Shown here in pieces: positions 1-5,447 of a stretch of 5,447 nucleotides of DNA. The stretch comes from Deltaproteobacteria bacterium UBA6967 (GTDB lineage: Bacteria > SAR324 > NAC60-12), in NCBI GenBank assembly GCA_002450295.1, contig DJYX01000236.1, forward strand, positions 1 to 5,447, given 5' to 3'. The notes under the pieces were generated by a model. That model was given only the letters and a program-made list of their open reading frames with translations, had not been told where the DNA came from and ran no database searches. Positions within the stretch are counted from its first letter, which is position 1, and each line of letters starts with the position of its first letter. Both the position numbers and the translations under genes were made by a program.

Positions 1-618
1 GTTGGCGTCGTTCTGAATCAGGGAACGAGGTAAGTCTGTCTCCAGAGGTCGTCCATACCTGTCGTATAAGCGTAGGGCCTGCTCCAGAAAATTCTTGAGT
101 AAGGGATCTGTCACTAGGGAAAGGCCTTCTTCCACAATTTGCAAAGCTTGATCAGGGTGCCACGGCAGTTCTGGATTGGGATCTGGAACAGCAAGGGTAG
201 AGAGCGAAGTGGCAACTCGTCCCATCAAGTGACCAACGGAATGAAAAAGTTCGGTGGTATGTGGTCTGAATTCGGCGAGAGGAGTGCCTGGCTGCCAGCT
301 TTGCAAGCGTAACCAGCAGGTACTTCCATTCTGTAGGCTTCCCTGGGAAATAAAACGTCCAGCCTGATCCGCCAGTGGGTTTGGTACCAGACCGCCCAGT
401 ATAGAGTTCAGGTGCTGCATCGCTCGAATTTCAGTCTTCAGACTCTCCAGAGGAACCTCAGCATTCACTACCTTGAAAGTGTTTTTCTCTCCGCTCGCCA
501 AGCAGAGTTGAAAGTTACGGTCTCGTTCCCCAGGCAGGGTAAACAGTTGCCCCGTCAAGCCGTAGTGTTGAGCAAGCAGTTCCAGCGCTTCTGCTTCAGT
601 AAGTTGCGGAGGTGTCAT
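1..618 (-). CDS. APH/hydroxylysine-kinase-like phosphotransferase (partial, C-terminus off the left edge)
   Basis: The frame is open for 206 codons from the ATG at 618-616 to the window edge. The fold is that of aminoglycoside/choline/hydroxylysine kinases, cytoplasmic enzymes that move the ATP gamma-phosphate to a hydroxyl of a small molecule. Seen: residues 28-36 (LPGERDRNF) match the nucleotide-loop motif typical of hydroxylysine-kinase-like proteins; K49 in FKVVNAE fits the ATP-binding lysine; E63 fits the helix-C glutamate; and the last residues, SLIQNDAN, are the catalytic loop, with D204 as likely base. The usual histidine of that loop (HxD) is glutamine (Q202). Known: relatives are either stand-alone kinases or the N-terminal domain of large fusions with a class III aminotransferase; which applies here lies outside the window. 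The start overlaps the permease stop (ATGA) with no clear Shine-Dalgarno, suggesting translational coupling. Substrate is unknown; an imported amino acid or amino alcohol is inferred from the neighbours. Confidence 0.8.
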   Translation of the reverse strand, partial: MTPPQLTEAEALELLAQHYGLTGQLFTLPGERDRNFQLCLASGEKNTFKVVNAEVPLESLKTEIRAMQHLNSILGGLVPNPLADQAGRFISQGSLQNGSTCWLRLQSWQPGTPLAEFRPHTTELFHSVGHLMGRVATSLSTLAVPDPNPELPWHPDQALQIVEEGLSLVTDPLLKNFLEQALRLYDRYGRPLETDLPRSLIQNDAN

Positions 619-624
619 TTTTTT
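615..624 (-). promoter_or_regulatory. A7 heptamer and ATGA stop/start overlap at the permease-kinase junction
   Basis: On the minus strand the permease ends TCA AAA AAA TGA and the kinase ATG shares bases 618-616 with that stop region. The seven A bases (624-618) are phased as A AAA AAA, the form of a -1 slippery site; a -1 slip there would read straight into the kinase ATG frame and make one fused protein. The overlap itself is ordinary evidence for translational coupling. Frameshifting is only an inference: the nearest hairpin (AAGCAG/CTGCTT, 596-591 and 579-574) starts about 21 bases downstream, farther than in known programmed sites. Confidence 0.35.
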
Positions 625-2291
625 GAAATAGGCGTGGTTCTTCGTTCCAGCCACTTTAGCAAACTGGCAGCCGCAAGGGTAAGAACGACATAAAGAATCG
701 CAGCTGTATTGAACGGAGCAAAAGGAAGAAAACTACTCGCTTGGAATTCGCGCATTCGTTGGGTGGCATCGCGAACTGAAAGAATGGACAGGAGTGCCGT
801 GTCCTTCAGCATTGCGATGAATTCATTACCAAGTGGTGGAATGACGATGCGCAGGGCCTGTGGCAGAATAACCAATCTGGCGGTTTGCCATCGGTCGAGT
901 CCAAGTGTTCGGGCTGCCTCTACCTGCCCTTTGGGAACAGCCTCGATGCCAGCCCGGAAAATCTCTGCCATGTAGGCCGAGTAGCCCAGACAGATTGCAA
1001 ACACTCCCCGGATCATATTGGGCAGGTCAATAAACCCATCGGTGGCTTGTTTGACGGCTCCACTGAGTGGCAAACCCACGTAGAGGATAATCACCAGCAT
1101 GGGAATCCCACGTAGGATATCAATATAGAATTCAGCAAAGACAGCTAGTGGATGCATCCGGTGCTGCCATCCTCCGAAGGTCAGCAATCCAAGTAAAAAG
1201 CCGAAGACACCAAAGACCATTGCGGGTGTTCTGTATTCATCGGCTAGAAACTCAGTGCGCCAAAGAATAGGGGCTTCTGCAGGAAGGGCTGATTCTGGGA
1301 GAAAAGCGGCGCTGATTCTTTTGTCTTCTGCATAGAGCTCCAGAGCTTGCTCAACATCCCTAGCAGCGCGGATCTGCATCTCCACACCATTGTCGAACTC
1401 ACCATAGCGCAGCGTGTCTGCTAAGCGTTGTGGAGTGTCCTTGATGAAAGCGGCACGTCCCTCTGTAGTTCCAATCAAGACATACTGTTCTTGTGGCATT
1501 TGAGAGAAGATCAACCCAATGCCTAGCAGTATTCCGGCAATCACCCCGTAGCGTCGATAAATGTTAGGGTTGCGTTGCAGGGATAGCATTCCCGCTAGAA
1601 CCAGTCCAAGGATAGCGGAGGCCACATAAGCGAAAATGGCTGCTCGGAGGGTCAGCAATAAGCCAGTAGCGAAGCTTAGTCGTGCAACCAGAATTAAGAA
1701 GAGTAGGCTTCCTCCTTGGAGGATCAGCAGTAAACGCCAAATCCAACGGTTGATAGTCTCTGGCAATTTCTTAGTGAGACCGACTGCACCGAGCAAGGTA
1801 GTCCCAAGAAGATAGGGCCACCGCAGAGTCTCCAGCCATCCTTGCATCCAGGCCTGTCCTTCTGGAGTAAGGGCTGGATAATTGACCTTGGGATCTCGGA
1901 ATGGATTGCTGCGGGCATCCAGTAGGTCTCCAATCACTGAATCCCAGAAAGGCGCCAAATCCCATCGTGTGAGGAGCCAGGACATCAACAACAAGTGCAG
2001 CACCAGTCCCAACCAGGAGACTTCACGAGGATAGGAAAGCCAACTTGGAGATTTGCGAACAAGAAGGACGGGGATCAATCCGCTCAACAACCCCAGCAGC
2101 AAAACCAGGAAGATCTGAAAGACTTCTGCAGCACCTTCCTCAACACCAACGATGAAGGCGAGGGAGCGGCTGTAGTTGGTGGAAGTGGCGAAGAGATAGA
2201 TGAAGAAGGGCGCGCTGGCCAGCAGCACAAGATTGCTGGCCCGAAGCTGAAGCCACTCCGGGCCGATGCGCCTTGGTGAAGGGTCGGTCAT
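615..2291 (-). CDS. Polar amino acid ABC transporter permease with extra helices and an inserted domain
   Basis: This 558-residue inner-membrane subunit belongs to the His/Glu/Gln/Arg/opine permease family, which forms the channel through which a binding protein delivers amino acids. The family core is clear: a first core helix near 212-236 starting TGLLLTLR, the segment YIDILRGIPMLV (389-400), and the EAA loop that docks the ATPase (EAARTLGL from 458, ending LPQ at 476-478). Usual members have 220-400 residues. This one adds about four to five hydrophobic segments before the core (near 18-38, 56-78, 91-107, 159-172 and 185-203). It also carries an insert between core helices 1 and 2: helix 247-264, a soluble stretch 265-355, and helix 356-373. 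By the positive-inside rule (RRYG before, QHR after) the soluble part should be periplasmic. It starts 15 bases after the binding protein; no Shine-Dalgarno is seen (CGCGCCTC precedes the ATG). Only one permease is present, so it may homodimerise or pair with one outside the window. Confidence 0.93.
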   Translation of the reverse strand: MTDPSPRRIGPEWLQLRASNLVLLASAPFFIYLFATSTNYSRSLAFIVGVEEGAAEVFQIFLVLLLGLLSGLIPVLLVRKSPSWLSYPREVSWLGLVLHLLLMSWLLTRWDLAPFWDSVIGDLLDARSNPFRDPKVNYPALTPEGQAWMQGWLETLRWPYLLGTTLLGAVGLTKKLPETINRWIWRLLLILQGGSLLFLILVARLSFATGLLLTLRAAIFAYVASAILGLVLAGMLSLQRNPNIYRRYGVIAGILLGIGLIFSQMPQEQYVLIGTTEGRAAFIKDTPQRLADTLRYGEFDNGVEMQIRAARDVEQALELYAEDKRISAAFLPESALPAEAPILWRTEFLADEYRTPAMVFGVFGFLLGLLTFGGWQHRMHPLAVFAEFYIDILRGIPMLVIILYVGLPLSGAVKQATDGFIDLPNMIRGVFAICLGYSAYMAEIFRAGIEAVPKGQVEAARTLGLDRWQTARLVILPQALRIVIPPLGNEFIAMLKDTALLSILSVRDATQRMREFQASSFLPFAPFNTAAILYVVLTLAAASLLKWLERRTTPISKK

Positions 2292-2306
2292 GAGGCGCGA
2301 GTCAAA

Positions 2307-3047
2307 TTATTCGCTCCAGTATTTCAGGACGAGCTTATCGAGCGTGCCGTCAGCTTTGACCTGGGCAAGACCGGTGTTGAAGGCGTCAACCATCCCATCC
2401 CCTTCACGGAAAACCAATCCCAGAGGATCACTATTGAGACCACGAATGCCGACAACCAATTCACCGGCAAATTGCTGCTCGTAAGCCGCAGCCGAAGTGC
2501 CGTCAATCACCAAGCCATCGACATCTCCGTTACGCAGGGCCTGAACCGCGGCGGCAAAGGTGTCGAAAAGAGCGACATTGTTACGGCCAACCAACTCTTC
2601 GGCGAGTTGAGCATTGGTGGTTCCAGTTTGTGAAGCCAACTTTCGACCAGCCCCTTTCATGTCATCCAGTGTCATACCCTCGTCATCAACACGGACCATG
2701 ATTGCCTGGCTAACCACGAGATATGGATCACTAAAGTCCATTTGCTTGTCGCGTTCTGGTGTGATGGAAACACCAGAGACAACCATATCGAATTCGCCCT
2801 GCTGTAGCGCAGCAAAGATTCCATCCCAGGCTGTGGTCACGAACTGGGGTACACAGTTGATTCGCTCACAGATGGCATCAACCAGGTCCACATCAAAACC
2901 AATGATCTCTCCAGTTTTTTCATCCACCATTTCCATTGGAGGGTATGTGGTGTCTGAGCCAATGCGTAGCACCTTGCCACCTAAATCAGCGGCGTGCACC
3001 CAACCAGTAAAAAGCATTAAAGTTGCGGCAATAATGAATCTTTTCAT
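2307..3047 (-). CDS. Periplasmic amino acid-binding protein of an ABC transporter
   Basis: A 246-residue solute-binding protein of the polar amino acid family (HisJ/ArgT/GlnH type) that captures the ligand in the periplasm and hands it to the permease. The signal peptide is clear: MKR, hydrophobic stretch 4-16, cleavage probably after VHA (residue 19); no lipobox, so it should be soluble. Family motifs: TYPPMEM (34-40), FDVDLVDAI (51-59), TAWDGIFAAL (72-81), SGVSITPERD (91-100) with R99 expected to bind the ligand carboxylate, GTT (142-144), and D182 expected to bind the ligand amino group. C60 and C65 (ICERINC) sit like the disulfide pair of HisJ. The frame extends 46 codons upstream to an ATG at 3185, but the ATG at 3047 is chosen because the signal peptide starts there and AGGGA lies 7 bases before it. 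First gene of the leftward operon. The ligand is probably a polar or basic amino acid; specificity cannot be read from the sequence alone. Confidence 0.95.
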   Translation of the reverse strand: MKRFIIAATLMLFTGWVHAADLGGKVLRIGSDTTYPPMEMVDEKTGEIIGFDVDLVDAICERINCVPQFVTTAWDGIFAALQQGEFDMVVSGVSITPERDKQMDFSDPYLVVSQAIMVRVDDEGMTLDDMKGAGRKLASQTGTTNAQLAEELVGRNNVALFDTFAAAVQALRNGDVDGLVIDGTSAAAYEQQFAGELVVGIRGLNSDPLGLVFREGDGMVDAFNTGLAQVKADGTLDKLVLKYWSE

Positions 3048-3054
3048 AAGGAAT

Positions 3055-3059
3055 TCCCT
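3055..3059 (-). promoter_or_regulatory. Ribosome binding site of the binding-protein gene
   Basis: AGGGA lies 7 bases before the ATG at 3047-3045 and decides that start over the longer in-frame ATG at 3185. It is the only convincing Shine-Dalgarno motif among the four main starts in the window, which fits a binding protein made in excess over its membrane partners. It overlaps the 8-base palindrome GGAATTCC (3050-3057), which I take as chance. Confidence 0.55.
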
Positions 3060-3108
3060 GCTGAGAAGTGAACGTTGAAATGAAACTACTATGAACGACC
3101 GACGGACT

Positions 3109-3138
3109 GTTATAGGGGAAATCCTGACTCGGTTGCAA
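3109..3138 (-). promoter_or_regulatory. Candidate sigma-70 promoter of the uptake operon
   Basis: Read on the minus strand, TTGCAA (3138-3133, four of six matches to TTGACA) is followed after 18 bases by TATAAC (3114-3109, five of six matches to TATAAT). This would start transcription near 3100-3103 and give an untranslated leader of roughly 55 bases before the binding-protein start. It is the best pair I found upstream of the operon, but the -35 is weak and no mapping data support it. Confidence 0.4.
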
Positions 3139-3174
3139 GAAAAACTAGCCCTGCCAAATTCATCTGTCAGGATT
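3120..3174. repeat. Perfect 9-base inverted repeat, possible operator
   Basis: AATCCTGAC at 3120-3128 is exactly the reverse complement of GTCAGGATT at 3166-3174; the spacing is 37 bases and centre-to-centre distance is 46. The left arm lies in the spacer between the candidate -10 and -35 boxes of the uptake operon, and the other arm is upstream of the -35. That placement suits a repressor or activator that binds two half sites, but a chance match of this length in 360 bases is possible. Confidence 0.35.
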
Positions 3175-3342
3175 GTCGATTTCAAACTCCTCTCTGTGGA
3201 CTCTTGTGTTGGACAAAATAAATCATAACTTCATTCTGACTAATCATTGAACACAACTGGAAAAACGTGGGTTTGTTGCTATCGTATGCTTTTTAGCAAA
3301 TCGGAGCCAACATCTGGGGCTGCTTTGCTTTCAGAAGTTCCT

Positions 3343-3411
3343 ATGATTCTCAAAAATTTTAGCAGTTTGCGATATCCAAGCAGTATTCTAATGGATTCTA
3401 ATCGACTATGA
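3343..3411 (+). CDS. Possible 22-codon leader ORF upstream of the channel
   Basis: An ATG at 3343 opens a 22-codon frame (beginning MILKNFSSLR) that ends with TGA at 3409-3411, overlapping the channel ATG as ATGA. A second in-frame ATG at 3391 would give a six-codon version. AGAAG lies 6 bases before the first ATG, a weak ribosome site, whereas the channel ATG has none. If translated it could couple ribosomes onto the channel start. It has no recognisable motif and could be a chance open frame. Confidence 0.2.
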   Translation: MILKNFSSLRYPSSILMDSNRL

Positions 3412-5447
3412 AGATTCGTCACATTCTCTATTGGTTTCTTCCCACGCTAATTATTGTTTCTACCTTAGGGATTCATCTCTTTGAGTACCTGTTGGCTGGG
3501 AACGCCGATTCAGACTATGGAAGCCTTTTCAATAGCTTCTACTGGACGATTGTGACTGTCGCAACGGTGGGCTTCGGAGACATGTCGCCAGAAACTTACT
3601 GGGGCCGAGTGTTCACTGTTTTTGTGATTATCGGGGGGGTCCTGAATTACTCACTGATTGTCTCTACCTTGACAACCAAATTAGGTGAATATCGTTCATC
3701 ACGTGAAAAGGGTTTGGATCCAGTTAAGAAGCAGGGGCACATCCTTGTTTGTTCGGATGATCCTGCTTGGATGACCAAAATTCTAGGACAAAATCAGCAG
3801 TTGGTTCAAGAGGGTAAGATCGTAATCGTTTCTCCATCAACTCAACATCCCTTATTAACTACAGAGTACAAGGACGTCAATTGGGTTGCAGGGGATCCCC
3901 AACAGGTGGAAACCTTGCTCAAGGCCGCAGCCACATTTGCTCATACGGCCTATGTCTATTTCAAGAATAGCAACCAAGGATTGATTACGGTGTTGCAATT
4001 GGAAACGCTTAGCAAGGGAGAACTGATCACCCTAGCTCAATATGTGGGAAGCGATTTTCGTAAATTTTTTGCCGACGTGGGCTGCGATCATGCGCTGAAT
4101 CCATATGACTTGTATGTGCCAATGATGTTGCAAGCATTTCGCTCACAGGGGGGGCCTTCTTGGATTAGAGGAGTGGTTCATCAGTCACAGGAACACCAAC
4201 TGGAAACAAAACCACTGCTATCGAAATTTGCGGACAAGACCTGGATAGAATACGTGCATGCAACCAAACGATCAACGGGGCATATGCCTCTAGGGATTGT
4301 GATGGAGGAGGTTGTGCTGATCAATCCCAGCTCCGAGCACGTCTTGCGTCGAGATAATCAGGTGATCCAGTTACAGTCTGTTGCTGAGCGCAAGGGGGGC
4401 GACTTGGAAGAGCATGGAATCGAAGTGTTTGGGATGGATGATATTCGTATCGATGGTCATCTACTGATCAACTCGGACAACCCTATTTTTATCCGGCGCA
4501 TGCTGAGAGAGCTATCCCGTGGGGAGTTGGGAGATCATATCGTAGTTTTGACGAGCTTGCCCCAGTCGGAGGAAATTCCAGAAAATCTTTCAGTAGAGTG
4601 GATTCAGGATCCTACTAACAGCGAGGAATCTTTCCGAAAAGCACGGGCATCCCTGGCCAAGGTGGCCTTTGTTGACCATCTGCAAGATGGCCAGACCTTT
4701 ATGGCTGTACTGTGTCTGGAACAGGAAACAGATGGTGAAATTTTTACGATTGCAACCTTTCGTGATGATAACTTTGATCAGCATCTCCTCAAGGTGGGTT
4801 GTGATTTTTGCCTCAAGTTCGATGATCTGGTTGTTCCGATACTCGCCCAGTCTGCCAACAACAGTGGTCTTGGTAATCTGGTGAGCCAGTTACTATCCAA
4901 CGATCTGAGTACCCAGAGTCTGTTTGTCCGTCGCCTGAGCTACGATTGGACAACGGCTAACTGGGAGGAAACAATCCTCAAGATCAAAAAAGAATACGGC
5001 TACCTTCCTGTTGGGTTGATTCGTCGAGGAACCAACAAACTACTGGTAAATCCACATTTTGGTCAATTGGTCAACCCTGGCGATAGTTTGATCTTCATCG
5101 CTAAGGAGTCTGCATTGCGAGGGCAACATCTGTTTGATTTGAATCATACGGATCAGATTGTGGCTCAGTCACCTCTGATTAAAACTTCTGAAAAAGCAGA
5201 GAAAGGCAATGATGATGACCACTTGACACAGCAAGCGCTCAAGCTATTGCGACAAGGGGGTGATGCAAGCGCGGCTTATCGGTTACTGATGCAGGCAGCT
5301 ACCCTTGGCAGCGCCGAAGCAAAATATGAACTGGGAATTCTGAACTTCCGTGGCAAAGGCATACCTAAAAATCTGGATGAAGCCTACTACTGGTTCCGTG
5401 AGTCAGCTATCTCTGGTTATGAGCAGTCTCAGAATGTGCTCTCTACC
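3408..5447 (+). CDS. Two-helix K+ channel with tandem RCK halves and C-terminal Sel1 repeats (partial, runs off the right edge)
   Basis: The first 680 residues of an inner-membrane potassium channel; the frame is open to the window edge. Domains: TM1 about 7-29; pore helix and filter TVGFGD (53-58; phenylalanine replaces the commoner tyrosine); TM2 about 65-90 with hinge glycines G76-G77. Then an RCK-like half at 110-322 (GHILVCSDD, GDPQQVETLLKAAA at 162-175, VGCD at 224-227, C-lobe GHMPLGI to about 322) and a second at 350-566 (GHLLINSDN, VGCD at 463-466, C-lobe GYLPVGL to about 566). Neither has GxGxxG or the acidic ribose-binding residue after strand 2, so NAD-type binding is unlikely; ligand gating by ions or another molecule is inferred. 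A polar linker (579-606, with DDD at 602-604) leads to Sel1 repeats: the end of one at 620-634, a full one at 636-671 (YELGILNFRGKGI, AYYWFRESA), and the start of another. An in-frame TAA at 3399 rules out a longer N-terminus. No Shine-Dalgarno is seen. Confidence 0.93.
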   Translation, partial: MKIRHILYWFLPTLIIVSTLGIHLFEYLLAGNADSDYGSLFNSFYWTIVTVATVGFGDMSPETYWGRVFTVFVIIGGVLNYSLIVSTLTTKLGEYRSSREKGLDPVKKQGHILVCSDDPAWMTKILGQNQQLVQEGKIVIVSPSTQHPLLTTEYKDVNWVAGDPQQVETLLKAAATFAHTAYVYFKNSNQGLITVLQLETLSKGELITLAQYVGSDFRKFFADVGCDHALNPYDLYVPMMLQAFRSQGGPSWIRGVVHQSQEHQLETKPLLSKFADKTWIEYVHATKRSTGHMPLGIVMEEVVLINPSSEHVLRRDNQVIQLQSVAERKGGDLEEHGIEVFGMDDIRIDGHLLINSDNPIFIRRMLRELSRGELGDHIVVLTSLPQSEEIPENLSVEWIQDPTNSEESFRKARASLAKVAFVDHLQDGQTFMAVLCLEQETDGEIFTIATFRDDNFDQHLLKVGCDFCLKFDDLVVPILAQSANNSGLGNLVSQLLSNDLSTQSLFVRRLSYDWTTANWEETILKIKKEYGYLPVGLIRRGTNKLLVNPHFGQLVNPGDSLIFIAKESALRGQHLFDLNHTDQIVAQSPLIKTSEKAEKGNDDDHLTQQALKLLRQGGDASAAYRLLMQAATLGSAEAKYELGILNFRGKGIPKNLDEAYYWFRESAISGYEQSQNVLST
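3633..3639 (+). repeat. Seven-G tract in the channel gene (TM2 hinge)
   Basis: Seven consecutive G encode the paired hinge glycines G76-G77 and the first base of V78. Loss or gain of one G would truncate the protein inside TM2. It is the first of two seven-G runs in this gene; both keep the reading frame as given here. Confidence 0.5.
4148..4154 (+). repeat. Second seven-G tract in the channel gene
   Basis: Seven consecutive G span the last base of the Q247 codon and G248-G249, in the first RCK-like half. A six-G run follows at 4394-4399 and a five-G run at 5256-5260. Such tracts are candidates for slippage in replication and are also places where sequencing errors arise, but the long uninterrupted frame argues that the lengths shown are right. 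Confidence 0.5.

Larger units (their letters stand above)
3048..3407. other. Divergent intergenic region between uptake operon and potassium channel
   Basis: These 360 bases separate two divergent genes and should contain both promoters. Seen here: a candidate leftward promoter (3109-3138), a perfect 9-base inverted repeat (3120-3128 and 3166-3174), a weak hairpin TTGCTA/TAGCAA (3276-3281 and 3294-3299), an AT-rich stretch with AAAATTTT (3353-3360), and a 22-codon open frame running into the channel start. For the rightward channel gene I see no convincing -35/-10 pair: TATGAT at 3342-3347 resembles a -10 box but has no good -35 at the usual distance. No RNA gene or terminator is evident. Confidence 0.6.

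Noticed and set aside
412..693. Plus-strand 93-codon open frame
   Set aside because: It lies antisense to the kinase and the permease end, both of which have strong family motifs; its own translation shows no recognisable domain.
3050..3057. Palindrome GGAATTCC before the binding-protein start
   Set aside because: It is a short 8-base palindrome without a partner site and overlaps the ribosome site, so chance is sufficient.
2614..3078. Plus-strand 154-codon open frame
   Set aside because: It is the antisense shadow of the binding protein, is rich in S, T and P as such shadows often are, and has no motif.
3048..3185. N-terminal extension of the binding protein to the ATG at 3185
   Set aside because: The extra 46 residues would place the signal peptide internally, and a good AGGGA site precedes the ATG at 3047.
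3276..3299. Hairpin TTGCTA/TAGCAA as a terminator
   Set aside because: The stem has only six AT-rich pairs with a 12-base loop and no U-run after it; no gene ends nearby.
3342..3347. TATGAT as the -10 box of the channel promoter
   Set aside because: No acceptable -35 lies 16-18 bases upstream (TTGCTT is only 11 bases away) and there is no extended -10 TG.
4590..4784. Minus-strand 64-codon open frame
   Set aside because: It is antisense to the second RCK-like half of the channel, with no motif or ribosome site.

Overview
The window holds two divergent transcription units around one intergenic region at 3048-3407. Leftward (minus strand) runs a polar amino acid ABC uptake operon: a periplasmic binding protein (2307-3047), then a long permease (615-2291), then a phosphotransferase of the aminoglycoside/choline/hydroxylysine kinase fold (1-618), which is cut by the left edge. 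Rightward (plus strand) runs one large gene (3408-5447, cut by the right edge): a two-helix potassium channel with two RCK-type halves and C-terminal Sel1 repeats. No tRNA, rRNA, CRISPR array, transposase or phage gene is visible.

The organism looks like a Gram-negative, proteobacterium-like species. The binding protein has a classical Sec signal peptide with an AxA-like cleavage site and no lipobox, which implies a periplasm. Base composition is near balanced. Shine-Dalgarno motifs are poor before three of the four main genes. I cannot place it further from this sequence; an uncultured marine lineage is only a guess.

The leftward operon is tight: 15 bases separate the binding protein from the permease, and the permease stop overlaps the kinase start as ATGA. 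The likely logic is capture of an amino-acid-like solute, import, and phosphorylation inside the cell. The ATPase subunit is not in the window. The permease is unusual: it has several extra N-terminal helices, and a helix-domain-helix module of about 120 residues is inserted in what is normally a short cytoplasmic loop. The permease-kinase junction carries an A AAA AAA heptamer in the right phase for a -1 shift that would fuse the two proteins.

The rightward gene joins a K+ pore (filter TVGFGD), two degenerate RCK halves without the GxGxxG nucleotide-binding motif, an acidic linker and Sel1 repeats. The Sel1 repeats suggest a protein-interaction tail on an ion channel and are the most unexpected architecture in the window. 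The intergenic region holds a plausible promoter for the uptake operon, a perfect 9-base inverted repeat with one arm inside the promoter spacer, and a 22-codon open frame whose stop overlaps the channel start.
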